Shown: one piece after another, positions 51,082-61,834 of the stretch | Position numbering within the stretch: position 1 is the first letter of the stretch | How the letters are laid out: each line of letters opens with the position of its first letter | Assembly (NCBI GenBank): GCA_900323505.1 | Contig: OOIN01000003.1 | Coordinates: 248,001-312,000 of the forward strand | Direction of reading: 5' to 3' | Source: Ustilago trichophora | Taxonomy: Eukaryota; Basidiomycota; Ustilaginomycetes; Ustilaginales; Ustilaginaceae | DNA: 64,000 nt | Notes under the pieces: generated by a model | What the model was told of the DNA's origin: nothing | Seen by the model: the letters and a program-made list of their open reading frames with translations, nothing else | The model's database searches: none | Translations under genes and position numbers: made by a program

Positions 51082-54000
51082 TTACCAACTTCCGTCCTCA
51101 GATAAGCGCTCCACGCCTTCTTCAGCGAATGCGTCTGCGACTTCTTGTTCAACTTCTTCTTCGTCCTCGTCATCATCATCATCCGACCAGTCGTCAGGGA
51201 ACATCGTCCGTGCGTCCAAATTCCGTCTCAACCTGCCACGAACTTGATCGAAACATCGGAAATACTCTCCCAACCCTCTCAATTGCAGCATCTTGTGCAA
51301 CGACGTCCCCAACACTCTACCTTCTTCAACGACTGCTCCCTCGTCTTCGCGCGGCTGGTGATTCTGCGGGGTGCCATAGATCCAAATGGGTCCGGGGATG
51401 GGTTCTACGTTGACCTCGGCCACGTAGCGACGTGTTCCGTCGGCTACTTGGGAGTGATAGAATGGTTGGTGTCTGCCCCCGCGTCGTGGTTGGTGTGGCG
51501 TGGATGGGGTTGGAAAGGTAGAGGTAGAAGTGGAGGGTTGGGAGGAAGGCTGCGGTGCGGGGAGACGGTCTACGCCCATGTTGACAATCCAGTCCTCCGG
51601 AGCGGCACAATACGGGTCCCAGCCAAGAATGCTCCCGACATATCGGTAGGTGCGGTGGCGGAAGATTGTACCCACCCGATAGCCCACTTGATCTGCCTCA
51701 CCGTCAAGATCATGGCCATCTATGGCGTCAGGGTCAACATTTGCTGGTTGTCGCCTTTTCCGCCTCGCCCTAAGCCCAGCTCTTCTGTTGACCCTTGGCA
51801 CCTCCGCATCCTTGGCCCTTACAGCCTGGAGCATCCTAGCCAAGATGATTCGTACGCTTGGATTTGTCACAATGCCCGTCGTCGCACTTTTCCCAGTCCT
51901 CGCCGCGTGAATCGTGAACCCCGCCCCTTCCTCGTCGCCACTCGACTCACTTCCTCCATCCTCGTCCTCTCTGCGTACAACGCCCAGGAAGTCTCTCTCG
52001 ATCACCTCTACATCGAGCATAAAGTAACTCTGTAAGAATCCTGCGATCCAGTCCACCTCGCGTGCATTGACGTGCGCGCTGAGTCTGAGGAACGCGTTCA
52101 CGGCGGCGTACTTAGCAGCTTGCTGTTCGTGTTCGGACCAACTGTCTGCACGACGATAGAGGTTATCCCGAGTTCGCGTCCAGTCGTTGTCGAGTGCTCG
52201 ATGGTGCATCCACTGCCGGAATCGAGCCGCTGGCAGTAACGCTGGCTCGACCCAAGTCTCGGGTGCCATGTTGAGGGTCCGCATCGATTCGGCTCTCCAA
52301 GTTCGGACGATGCGCCAGGTCGTCTCGTCCTCCGCTAAAGTTTCACCGCTCTCCAGTGCCGCTGCCACGTGCGCCGTGATTGCCTCGTGCTCAACTGGAT
52401 CAGTTCGACCATGAAAGGAGCTGAGGAAGGCATGATCCATCCGAACCAACTGCGACCACTGCAACTCGAGCCGTGCCGATCGTCTCCCAATCTCCATATT
52501 GCGAATGGCGCTCCTCGCCTGACCCACAGGATGCGTGTTCCTGGGCGTGATCTGGGCCCGCTGAACGCTGGTCAAGATGCTTCTCGCCGCTCTCTGCACC
52601 ATAGTGTCCGGCTGCGCGGGTCGCCAAAAATCGTCGGAAGGTGGGACGCCCATCCTGCTAGTCCACTCGGTCAAGTCGGCACGATCGAGGATAGGTGGTC
52701 GCTGTTGGAGCCAGGAAGCACGTCTTGCGAAGGCATCTGTCGCCGTTGGCTCATGAGCGTCGTATGCCACGGTGGTATACTCGCAAACATCGAGCCAAAA
52801 GAGGTTTTGAGGCGCCGAAGAAAGTGTATCGTCCGGTCCGGGCAATGGTGCTTCAGCGTCTGCCATGACAAATGCCAAGATGCGCATGGGGAAGTTGCAT
52901 AGCGATGCACGGAGGCCAAGACGGTTTGCAATACCACAAAAGATGAGGGTGAGGCTGAGAGGCAGCGTCTCCCGGTTCGTAGTAAAGCAGTGATGGAGGA
53001 AATGATTGTCGAGGTCGGAAAAGAGATCGTCTCGGGCACCACGGAAGCCATGATCGGCCAGAAAGTCGCAGATGGAGGTGGCCATCTCTTTTGCCTTTTC
53101 TAGTGTCGTCAGTTCGACTTGTGCTGACTGGCCGGCTGTGGAGAAGCGCTGTTGGAGGTAAAGGTCACAAGCTGCGGCTAGAACATCAAGTTGAGATTCG
53201 ACATATGTAGCCTCGCCCCCACGGAACATCGTGAGCAGGGATACGGCCGTTTCGGTCTGCGAAGGGACGAAGTGATCCTAAGGCATCGATGGTGCGGGTG
53301 GCATGGCAGTAGGAAGTTGGGAAAGCTGGCTCAACCGCTGCATGGCCTCTCGCCGTTGCAAGTGTTCGAGCATTTCTCTGGCATGATGCAAGATGACGAG
53401 ATGGTGAGTCTCGGACCGCAGGGTGGTGGGAAGGTGAGCCTGGTATGCCTTCAAGCGGTAGTGACCGGAGTCGTACGCCAAAGAATCTGTGCGTGTGCAG
53501 CGATTACCTGTACGCTGAGAAGCAGTTGCCGCCGTCTTGGTGAATGGTCGTCCATCGCTACCTGAAGACGGACAGGTGCTCTGCGCTTCGACGACAGCCG
53601 TAAGGACATCTTTGGCATCGTTGCCAAGTCGAAGTGCGAGCGAAGTCATTGTCGGTATCCGATCATGTGTCGCCTCGACCTGCTGGTAGAGTGTATCAAT
53701 TACCTGCTGATCAATGTGAATACGCTCGAGAAAGAGGCGGTAGAAGTCTAGCTCTGGATGTGCCTCGGTGGGGTTTGGTGGCGGTACGAGCTGCAAGAAG
53801 CGGAATGGCGATTCGGACGATGCGGATGATGGCATACCCTTCTCGATGGCGGATCTTCGAGCATGCTCTTGCAAGCGCTTTAGCTTCTGATTCCTCCTCC
53901 AATCATGGGTTCCTCGTGCTGCTTCTCGTTGAGCATCGCCTGTGGACCATCGTAAAAGATACGGCAGCTCCCATAGTGCTGGAGCGGTGGCTATCCTATA

Positions 54001-54096
54001 GAATGTCGTACTGGCTTGTAGAGCATTACCGAGTGATTGTGCGTCGAGATATGAAAATATCTGGTAAACGACTTCATCAGGTAGGACGATGGACAT
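51082..54096 (-). CDS. FBXO21-like F-box protein, frame interrupted by one TAG
   Basis: Two open frames on the minus strand lie in the same frame, separated by a single TAG at 53278-53280. Part 1 (54096-53281, 272 residues, ATG at 54096) starts MSIVLPDEVVYQIFSYLDAQ, an F-box. Part 2 resumes directly (DHFVPSQTETAVSLLTMFRG) and continues about 730 residues to 51082. It contains a SirB1/transglutaminase-like core (LPLSLTLIFCGIANRLGLRA) and a YccV/hemimethylated-DNA-binding-like domain (YRVGTIFRHRTYRYVGSILG, WDPYC). This is the domain order of FBXO21, a substrate receptor of SCF ubiquitin ligase. No good in-frame GT-AG intron removes the TAG; a weak GTCATC donor with the AG at 53278 (120 nt) or at the CGCAG just beyond would keep frame. 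A nonsense change, base-call error or cryptic intron are all possible. Confidence 0.75.
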
Positions 54097-54627
54097 GATC
54101 AATCGGCTGTTGAGCACTCTACAGCTCTACAGAGTGGCTGTGTAGCATCGAGCCCTGCTTGCGAATCGTCTTTTGGTTGATATAGTGCCCTCACGGAATC
54201 GTATCATTGGATGGTAGACCGTGTGAACAGTCGCTTTGGGGTGGTAGTGAAAAGTATACTTCGAAGTCGTAGTATACCTGTTGCCCAGACATTGGGAAAG
54301 ATAGCCGTGCACCGTTGCGGCGTTTAACCTCCACAATCGAAAGAATGGCAATCGGAGAGAGAGAGAGAGAGATGTCGGCCGGCAAAGATTTTCGACTGAA
54401 CTGACGTTGGACCCTGAACTGAGTGAAAAAAAAGGGAACAAAAAAAAAACTGGGAAAAGCTTCCAAAATTTTTGAGAAAGGGACGAGAAATGCACATCTT
54501 CACTAAGAGCACCGCTGCCAAATCACCTTTGTCTGCTAACTTCCTTCATCATAATCATCTTCATCTCCTTCATCTTCATCATCAAATCCCAGTGTTCAAC
54601 ACAACACCAGCCCCATAAACACCCATC
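54097..54627. promoter_or_regulatory. Divergent promoter region, F-box gene and NOB1
   Basis: 531 nt between divergent starts, with a (GA)n patch near 54355-54372. No gene recognised. Confidence 0.5.
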
Positions 54628-56460
54628 ATGTCGACCTGGGCTGCAATGGCAGCAGCCGGCGCCAAAGCGTCGGCCCCTGCTCCAACAGACAACACTACCG
54701 ATGCTGCCGAATCATCCAACGCAGCTGCTTCCACTTCCACCTCAGCCTCTGTCGCCGGTGATGACTCTGCATCCCAGACTGGCGTCAGAACCAAAAAGCC
54801 TCGCATCGACACACTCATCCTCGATGCAGGTGCCCTGATCATGCGTGCGCCACTCGACGGCCTCGCTTCCGAATACTACATCCCACCTCGCGTCATTGAG
54901 GAGATCAAGCACGCCTCGGCACGCGAGTACCTCGAGTCTCTACGACTCCGACCAGACTTCAAGCTTCACATTGTACAGCCCGGTCCCGCCAGTATGGTCG
55001 CTGTCTCCGAATTTGCCAAGAAGACCGGTGACATTGGAGTGCTCTCGACCCAGGATCTGGAGGTCATCGCTCTCACATACGAGAGGGAGGTGCACAGGCA
55101 TGGCACCAAGCGTATCCGAAGTAGTCCAGATGGAAAGAGGGGAGAATCATCTGCTTCCGCCAAGGCTGCCGGTGACAACAACAACGAACCTTCTTCTTCT
55201 ACTTCGGCGTCCACATCGGCTGATCCGAAGGCAGCTCGCCAAGCCGCTATCGAGAAGAAGCGCCAGCAGAAGGCAGAGGCGAAACAAAAGAAGCTCGAGC
55301 AAGAGGCCGCCGCACAAGGTCTCACCGTTGATCAGCTTGTCGCCCAGCGCATCAAGGAAAACCGTGAGAAGAAGGCGGCCAAGAAGCAGGCCAAGGCCAC
55401 TGCCGTAGAGGAGGAGAAGGAAGCAGCACCCGCAGAAAAATCTGTCGAAGCCGAGGAGGAGCAAGCAACGAGCTCACAGTCCCAACCAGGTCCTGAACAG
55501 GGATGGATCGAAGAGGGCGATTTCACTGACGAAGAGTCAGACGAAGAAGGCGATGGTGCCTGGATCACACCAGACAACGTGCAAAAGGCCAAAAACTTGA
55601 GTATGGGCTTTGTCTCTGACAGCCGCATGCCAGGTTGGAAGTACTCTGAAGAGGCCAAGGACGATACTCCCGAACCTGCCGAGCTCCTCGAACCGGAAGA
55701 GCCTCTCGAAGAAGGTTGGTCTCGCGTCGAGTCCAAAGCCAAGCAGCAACAGCAACACAATTCCCGCCCGCACGTTTCGCGCGATTACAACGATCCTTCC
55801 ATCCAATCTCGACCTAGCCTCTCCTGGGATGCTATGGGCAACACCTCTGAAGGAGGCCACATGACTGTTGCGTGCATCACTGGTGATTTCGCCGTCCAGA
55901 ATGTACTCCTTCAGATGGGACTCTCGCTCGTCGGTGTGCATGGCTCGCGTGTTCGAGCGGTGAAATCTTTCGTCTTGCGCTGTCACGCCTGTATGAAGGT
56001 GTGCAAGGATATGGAGAAGAAGTTCTGCCCCGTCTGCGGCAATGCCACCCTCACAAAAGTCGCAGTCACCGTCGACGACACTGCAAAGGGAGGATTCCAA
56101 CTCCATCTCAAAAAGAATTACCGTTTCAACCTTCGCGGTACCAAATACTCGATCCCTGCCCCCAAGCCCGGTTCCGCTTCCGGAGGCAAGACCGGCGGTT
56201 CGGGACTCATCTTGCGAGAAGATCAGCTGGAATGGCAACGTGCACTTGCCAAAGAGGCCAGCAGGAAGAGGAAGGAGGAGAGGGCACTGGAGAAGGCCAT
56301 GCGTGCGGGTAAGGATTCACTGTCGGTCAGATACGAAGAGGCTTGGGATACAGGTGATATCTTTTTGGGAAGTCAATTTGCTTCGAGGGACAAGAGCAAT
56401 TTGCCCGTTATTGGACACGGTAGAAAGAATCCCAATGCAAACCGTCGCACTCGAAAGTAA
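54628..56460 (+). CDS. NOB1: NOB1, 20S pre-rRNA endonuclease
   Basis: 610 residues from the ATG at 54628. After an Ala/Ser/Thr-rich head comes a PIN nuclease domain with the metal-binding acids in DTLILDAGALI (Asp66), YYIPPRVIEEIKHA (Glu91/92) and GVLSTQDLEVIALTYE (Asp143). A long charged coil and acidic linker follow. The NOB1 zinc ribbon has Cys452-x2-Cys455 and Cys467-x2-Cys470. The conserved tail is LHLKKNYRFNLRGTKYSIP. NOB1 cleaves site D to make the mature 3' end of 18S rRNA in cytoplasmic pre-40S particles, the last step of the pathway in which NOP14 acts early. The linker between PIN and zinc domains is longer than in yeast. Confidence 0.96.
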   Translation: MSTWAAMAAAGAKASAPAPTDNTTDAAESSNAAASTSTSASVAGDDSASQTGVRTKKPRIDTLILDAGALIMRAPLDGLASEYYIPPRVIEEIKHASAREYLESLRLRPDFKLHIVQPGPASMVAVSEFAKKTGDIGVLSTQDLEVIALTYEREVHRHGTKRIRSSPDGKRGESSASAKAAGDNNNEPSSSTSASTSADPKAARQAAIEKKRQQKAEAKQKKLEQEAAAQGLTVDQLVAQRIKENREKKAAKKQAKATAVEEEKEAAPAEKSVEAEEEQATSSQSQPGPEQGWIEEGDFTDEESDEEGDGAWITPDNVQKAKNLSMGFVSDSRMPGWKYSEEAKDDTPEPAELLEPEEPLEEGWSRVESKAKQQQQHNSRPHVSRDYNDPSIQSRPSLSWDAMGNTSEGGHMTVACITGDFAVQNVLLQMGLSLVGVHGSRVRAVKSFVLRCHACMKVCKDMEKKFCPVCGNATLTKVAVTVDDTAKGGFQLHLKKNYRFNLRGTKYSIPAPKPGSASGGKTGGSGLILREDQLEWQRALAKEASRKRKEERALEKAMRAGKDSLSVRYEEAWDTGDIFLGSQFASRDKSNLPVIGHGRKNPNANRRTRK

Positions 56461-56611
56461 GTGCTATCTTTTATGCTTTGCAATTGTACTCGTATCCACA
56501 TCACTTTTTTTCAAATTCATTCTCAGCACATCATCGAGCTGATCAGATGGGTATATCAGATTGCCTTGAGAATGAGCAAAAGTGTGCTGTGGTTAAAGTG
56601 ATAAAAGAGGA

Positions 56612-58558
56612 TCATGTTGCGGAGCTGAGTCGGCTCTTTCGCTTGGGTCGACTCTTGATCCGTTCACCAAGTGTTGCGCCCGAATCATCTTCAGCTTTGA
56701 CCTCTGCTCCTGAGAGAGACTGAGGCACAAGTTCAGGAATCGCCATTCGAGGAGGCGAATGTACAGCCTGCAACTCTTCCTCCCCTTTCTCCTTCTTGAC
56801 ACTTTGACTCGAAGGCGGTGTTGGATAGCCCAACTCCTCCATCTTTCCATTGCCCCAAAATCCATCTACCAACCCTACCTGCTTCTCCTCCTTTTTTGTT
56901 GCACTGTTGTAATTGGCAAAAGACCTCAGATCCGCAGTGAAAAGCACGCTATGCGCCCATCCCGCATATTCCCCCCACAACTGACGAAAATAGTCCGCAA
57001 TCTCTTCGTACTTCTTGGTCCTCAGACGATACCACTTTTCGGCAAACTGAAAAACGTGTCGGTCCACAGGGATGCTCGAGGCCTGATCGAGAGACATGAG
57101 TAGGATGCAGTCTGCCACTTTGGGACCGACGCCAGGGAACTGGATAAGTTCTTGACGGGCAGAGTGGTAAGGAATCGTGCGCAGGTGTTGCAGGTATGAA
57201 CGAACCGATTCAAATCTTGGCTCTGCTGCATCTTCTTCGGGTCCGATAGAGGATGCAGAGGAGACAGTGGAAGATGTAGTTTTGGTGGAGGAGGCGGTGG
57301 AAGAGTTGCGGCTGGAACGTGAGCTTGTTCGTCGAACGCGCTTCTTGGACCTGGGGGGATCTTCAGCTTCCTCTTCGCCTTTTGCACCTCCTTTCGTCGC
57401 AGGTACAGAGAGACTGGAGAGCTGGCCGAGTGCGAGCTTGTCATCATCCTCAGCCTTGATTCCGTACAACCAGTGCGATTCGTCCAAATGCTCTGCAACG
57501 TTATCCACACCATTCGACCTTCCAGCAATCTGCTTCTGTCCGTGCTTCTCGCAAAGCATCTGCGCAGTCTTGGCCAGATACTTTGCTCGGTATCCAAACC
57601 CAAGCTCACGCAGCTTCTCTTCCACACCAGGCTTCGCTAACGCCTCAGGAGGCGGGAAAGGGTGGTATGTTACTTTCACTTCTCCCTGCTCCACATCCTG
57701 CTGCTTGCTCGGCGACGCTCCACTCCCATCTTCCAGCTTGGTCTCGGCCACGTCAGGTGTCGGTGGCGCCGGATACGAGTACTCGAGCAGAGCGGGCGAG
57801 AAATGCGTACACAGATTCTGAACCATCTGTCCTATCCTAGCGATATTGTTGTTTGAGCTGCAGACAAAGGCGCAGAGGCATTCCCAAGGATCTTGACGGA
57901 GCATGCGGAGACCAGTGAAGCGAGTTGCGAATCTGGCGAAGACTGGGTCTTTTGCTTCCCATTCTGCATACAAAGCCTCCAGAGGAACGTCGAGGTTGAG
58001 ATAGTCGTTCAACCAGCGTTCTGTTTCCCTGTTCACTGCCGCTTCGTGGTAACTATCGATGGAGCCAGAAGCAGGAAGTAGTGTCCGATGGTACAAAAAG
58101 CCTCGATGCTCATCTTGTCTTAGTAGCACCACACGATCGGCAAGACAGAGTGACCACTCGATCTGCTCTTCCCAGGCCTGACTGCTGCTGCTCCCTTCTT
58201 TGCGAGGTTCCCAGACCTTGTTGCAGCGCCATCGAAATGCTTGCCCGCACTTGTTGGATACTGTAAGCGGTAGCAAAATCTGCGAAGGGGCTGCTCGAAG
58301 GGCGGCGTAGCCAGGAGGCGGCCGAGGACCGAAGAAGTCGGCATGATTCGGGTCGTCTTGCGCATATGTGTCGCGCTTTTGGAGCTTGTGTGGCGCAGCT
58401 ATCATGGTTGAAGAGAGCCTGTTGTGGTGCAGCACCGGTGCTGGAAATGTCCTTGATATTTTATTTGAGCTTGAAGCCGGCAGGTAAGAAATGGGGAGAA
58501 GACGGCTTGAGGGACTCCGAGAGGGCAGAGAGCGAAAGGATACGGCCAGACCTCGCAT
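56612..58558 (-). CDS. OGG1: OGG1, 8-oxoguanine DNA glycosylase/AP lyase
   Basis: 648 residues from the first ATG (58558); a second candidate ATG at 58405 gives about 597. The extra N-terminal 51 residues are rich in Arg and Ser with no acidic residues, resembling a mitochondrial presequence, so two start sites could give mitochondrial and nuclear forms. Conserved features: NKCGQAFRWRC, FVCSSNNNIARIGQM, ELGFGYRAKYLAKTAQ and the helix-hairpin-helix FPGVGPKVADCILLM. The catalytic Lys480 and Asp499 (IPVDRHVFQ) are 19 residues apart, as in the human enzyme. OGG1 excises 8-oxoguanine opposite cytosine. A low-complexity Ser-rich insert lies between the glycosylase subdomains. It is convergent with NOB1 and divergent from GLE1. 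Confidence 0.94.
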   Translation of the reverse strand: MRGLAVSFRSLPSRSPSSRLLPISYLPASSSNKISRTFPAPVLHHNRLSSTMIAAPHKLQKRDTYAQDDPNHADFFGPRPPPGYAALRAAPSQILLPLTVSNKCGQAFRWRCNKVWEPRKEGSSSSQAWEEQIEWSLCLADRVVLLRQDEHRGFLYHRTLLPASGSIDSYHEAAVNRETERWLNDYLNLDVPLEALYAEWEAKDPVFARFATRFTGLRMLRQDPWECLCAFVCSSNNNIARIGQMVQNLCTHFSPALLEYSYPAPPTPDVAETKLEDGSGASPSKQQDVEQGEVKVTYHPFPPPEALAKPGVEEKLRELGFGYRAKYLAKTAQMLCEKHGQKQIAGRSNGVDNVAEHLDESHWLYGIKAEDDDKLALGQLSSLSVPATKGGAKGEEEAEDPPRSKKRVRRTSSRSSRNSSTASSTKTTSSTVSSASSIGPEEDAAEPRFESVRSYLQHLRTIPYHSARQELIQFPGVGPKVADCILLMSLDQASSIPVDRHVFQFAEKWYRLRTKKYEEIADYFRQLWGEYAGWAHSVLFTADLRSFANYNSATKKEEKQVGLVDGFWGNGKMEELGYPTPPSSQSVKKEKGEEELQAVHSPPRMAIPELVPQSLSGAEVKAEDDSGATLGERIKSRPKRKSRLSSAT

Positions 58559-58926
58559 GCGTGTTCGTACGATCAAAAGAGGTAAGGTTTTGTCTGGTCC
58601 AGCCAGCTTCGAGAAGGGATGAGAGCTATTAGATGAATGAGGGTAAAGGTGGATAGCCGTGCTGCAGCTCTAAAGTGTGGCAAATGCAGGTTTCGGAAAG
58701 CGGAATTCGGAAACAAAATTGTGGACCCTTTTTTTCCTCTCAAATGTTACATCTTCATTGACAAAGGATCCGCGATTTTTGCGGGTTGCGGATTTCTCCA
58801 CTCGACGACTTTGACAGGTCTCGAGCAACGTCTTTCCAACGCATCACATCATCTCCCTCCTCCATCCCACTTCCGCACGACTGTACCTCCACCATCTCAG
58901 TCAGTATCCCGTAGCAGGTTCTGAGC
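58559..58926. promoter_or_regulatory. Divergent promoter region, OGG1 and GLE1
   Basis: 368 nt between divergent starts, no gene recognised. Confidence 0.5.
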
Positions 58927-61263
58927 ATGAGGTTCACGCTCGACTCGGCATCCGAGCTGTCTGCGGACGAGCAGCCTTCGCCAACGGTCGTTAGAAAGTC
59001 ACTTCCACACAAACGCGTTCAGGCGGAGCAGCAGAACTTTGCTTCTTCTTCATCAACGTCACAGACACCTACGAGGAAGGGCATCTTGCGTCAGACTTCA
59101 TCGTACGGCTCCTCCACTCCGAACACGCAGCGCAGGCAACGCTTTCACGACGAAGATGAGGAGAATTCACGACAGCTGCAGCCTTCCCGAAGAGACTCAA
59201 CACCTCGCACTCGCAGCAGCACCGCAGCATCGCCTCTTCCTTTCCAGCAACAGAATCGCAGACGTAGCGCTACACCTGCTTTCGAGCTTGTCGGCGTAGC
59301 TTCAACATCGTCTCAATCTCCTTCTGCTTCGCGCCTGAATGGTTTCAGCCCAGGAGGTCCATCTTTCCAGCAACAACAGAGCAGACCAACGCTACGACAG
59401 CCCGGATCATTGCCGCCATGGATGAGATCGTCCTCCAGTCGTGCACCTCGCGGTCAGCTCAACGATTACGACTATGACTCGTCCGACGAGGACAATGCAG
59501 CGCTTTCCTCGTCGGAAGACGAAGACGACAGTGGTCTGCTCGATGTCGCTGATTCCGACCTTGATGTCGATGAGGACGATTCTGATGGCTCCTCATCACC
59601 ACAGACATCACCATACGATCAGGATGAATCGACAGACGGCGAGGCCGAGAACGGTGCATCTTCATCGCGCTTTCAGCGTGGCAGCGCTCGGTCTAAAGCA
59701 AATCGTCGACGTAGTACAGCATCAGCACTCAAACTATCCTCCCTCGTAGGAGACGAATGGGAGGAGTGGAACCGAAACTCGGCTCAATTGGCTTGGTACC
59801 GTGCTCGAGCATCAAAACGTGAGACATCAACTCCTGGCGCCACTCCCGCACCTCTATCCAGATCGCGATCAGCCACAGCGGCTGCACCGGATGCCGATGT
59901 GGACGAAGTGCAAGCCCTTTTGTCATCACTCAACATGCGCCGCACCCAAGACGAAGCTGAAGTTCAAAAGGCCTTTGAAGCGCGTAACAAGGACCTCTGG
60001 TCCGGCATCGATGCCTGCATTCTTGCAGCTGAGAACGAAGCACGCAAGGTCGCCGCTGCTGAAGCAGCTCGTCTCGAAGCCGCGCGCAAGAACCAAGAAG
60101 AAGCAGAACGCAAAGCTGCCCAAGCGCGACAGGCCGAACTGGACCGCATCGAAGCAGAGAAGAAAGCAGCTGCAGCCGAAGCCGACCGTCGCAAGCAGGA
60201 AGCAGAAGCAGAAGCAGCCAAGCAAAAGCAGAATGAAGCAGAGCAAGCCAAAGCCCGCGCCATGGGCGGCACCGGAGACGATATCCGACAAGCTGCACTC
60301 AAAGAGTACGACGACTGGATGGCCAAGATTCGACACATCAAGACCAACGTTTTGCCCACCATCTCGTCGAATCCGGATCTACGCAAGCAGTGCTTTGCGG
60401 CGAAACGGCAGATCACGCCTAAGGTCGGACAGCTTACCAACTCGCGTCAGGAGATCACGCGCATCACCCAGGCTATCGCTGCCGTCCTCGATGCTGCGAA
60501 GCAAGCTGCTGCATCGGGCAGTGGAGACGTGTACACGTGGATTCTCAACCATCTTTCAAAGTGTCTGATTCGGCAAGCGGAGCAAGAGGTTGCCGCGAAG
60601 CAGGACACTGCCTACCCACTCGCTCGCGTTGTTGTGTGGTTGCTGTTGCTGGGACACGTCGAGCTGGCAGATGTCCTCATGGCACGTCTCTGCAAGAAAT
60701 GCCCGTGGGTCATCCCTGTCTGGCCACCGCGCACCAAGGACATAGACGATCCCACCTACCGCAAAATCATGGGATACAAGTCCTCCGACGAGACCACCGA
60801 AAACTACTCCAACCGCATGAGCGGTATCACCGCATTCTACTTTGCCATCTTGCAAACCGTTCCCACCCCACCACCGTCTCATTCGACCCTCGACGTCGAA
60901 AAGATTCCCGTGCATTTCCGCTCGACCACCCTCTGGCGGTGGAGCGTCCGTGCACTGACCCCATCCTCATCCGGAATTGCCTTCTTGGACCATCCCATGT
61001 GTCCCTCCATCTGGTCGGTGTTTGTTGAAATTGCGGGCACTTATGCGTTGAAGTTGTACGGAAGGCAGATGAAGAAGGTGTTAGCGATGTTGTTCGAGGA
61101 AGGTCTGCAGGGGAAGAAGGCAGGGTGGCTGTCGCATGGAGAAGATAAGCCGTATGTAAAGGCTGCAACGGTTAGGTTGGAGCTGCTGTTGATGGATTGG
61201 CAAAAGTCGCCTGGGCAAGGGGTCATCCAGGGCGCGACAAAGGGGGTTGATATGGAGCCGTAG
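58927..61263 (+). CDS. GLE1-like mRNA export factor
   Basis: 778 residues in one exon from the ATG at 58927. The first 350 residues are disordered, Ser/Gln/Asp-rich. A long Ala/Glu/Lys coiled coil spans about 354-444 (for example ARKNQEEAERKAAQARQAEL). The helical GLE1 domain follows with EYDDWMAKIRHIKTNVLPTI, RQITPKVGQLTNSRQEITRI and YTWILNHLSKCLIRQAEQEV. It continues with KKCPWVIPVWPPRTK and ends in AGTYALKLYGRQMKKVLAML. GLE1 activates the DEAD-box ATPase Dbp5 at the nuclear pore to release mRNPs; the NUP42-like gene at 47360 encodes its usual partner. Size and domain order are normal for fungi. Confidence 0.93.
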   Translation: MRFTLDSASELSADEQPSPTVVRKSLPHKRVQAEQQNFASSSSTSQTPTRKGILRQTSSYGSSTPNTQRRQRFHDEDEENSRQLQPSRRDSTPRTRSSTAASPLPFQQQNRRRSATPAFELVGVASTSSQSPSASRLNGFSPGGPSFQQQQSRPTLRQPGSLPPWMRSSSSRAPRGQLNDYDYDSSDEDNAALSSSEDEDDSGLLDVADSDLDVDEDDSDGSSSPQTSPYDQDESTDGEAENGASSSRFQRGSARSKANRRRSTASALKLSSLVGDEWEEWNRNSAQLAWYRARASKRETSTPGATPAPLSRSRSATAAAPDADVDEVQALLSSLNMRRTQDEAEVQKAFEARNKDLWSGIDACILAAENEARKVAAAEAARLEAARKNQEEAERKAAQARQAELDRIEAEKKAAAAEADRRKQEAEAEAAKQKQNEAEQAKARAMGGTGDDIRQAALKEYDDWMAKIRHIKTNVLPTISSNPDLRKQCFAAKRQITPKVGQLTNSRQEITRITQAIAAVLDAAKQAAASGSGDVYTWILNHLSKCLIRQAEQEVAAKQDTAYPLARVVVWLLLLGHVELADVLMARLCKKCPWVIPVWPPRTKDIDDPTYRKIMGYKSSDETTENYSNRMSGITAFYFAILQTVPTPPPSHSTLDVEKIPVHFRSTTLWRWSVRALTPSSSGIAFLDHPMCPSIWSVFVEIAGTYALKLYGRQMKKVLAMLFEEGLQGKKAGWLSHGEDKPYVKAATVRLELLLMDWQKSPGQGVIQGATKGVDMEP

Positions 61264-61834
61264 TCGTTGTTTAGACGCTAGGATGCGTTGCTGCTAGAAT
61301 ACAAAGCGTCTCTTCAACGCAGCTTGACTGTTGCCGACTTGTCGTCATGCGTGAATGTATTTGCTGGGGGACGATTGCGTGTGCAAATGCCGTGAGAAGA
61401 TTGTCATTGGGTGTTGGGGTCCGGTTGACTGGGGCGCAAACTGTTGTTGTGGGAAAAGCAGTTGTAGAGGTTGCCGTGCCGAAGGCTCACACGCTCACCA
61501 TTCCTCGGCATCCGTGCCAACGGAAAGATCGGAACTGAAGCCTTCTCATGTGAAATGTTGATGCTTACGGTTACAACGTCGGTGGCACACCTGCCCTTTG
61601 TACGACCATCGGATCCTTCAGCTCGATTCTCCAAGGAACGTACAGTAGCAAGGTCAAGGGACTCACCAGTACGTTGAGATCGGATCCCAATAGTCTGACG
61701 CTCAGGCGTCGAAAGTATATATACACCTCTCGCCTTCCTTGCCCCATCTTGTTCTCTCAGATCATCTCACCAGCTACACATTCTTCCCAGCAACCTGCAC
61801 GCAAAACAAGATATCAAGACTTCGAATCTAAACG
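61264..61834 (+). promoter_or_regulatory. Upstream region of the first secreted-protein gene with a TATA box
   Basis: 571 nt. A clear TATATATA element lies at 61716-61723, about 112 bases before the start codon. I did not notice such a strong TATA element in front of the housekeeping genes in this window; strongly regulated genes often have one. Confidence 0.55.

Noticed and set aside
53230..53340. 79-nt interval with donor GTTGAG and acceptor CGCAG as an intron removing the TAG of the F-box gene
   Set aside because: Its length is not a multiple of three, so it would break the frame that is otherwise continuous on both sides.
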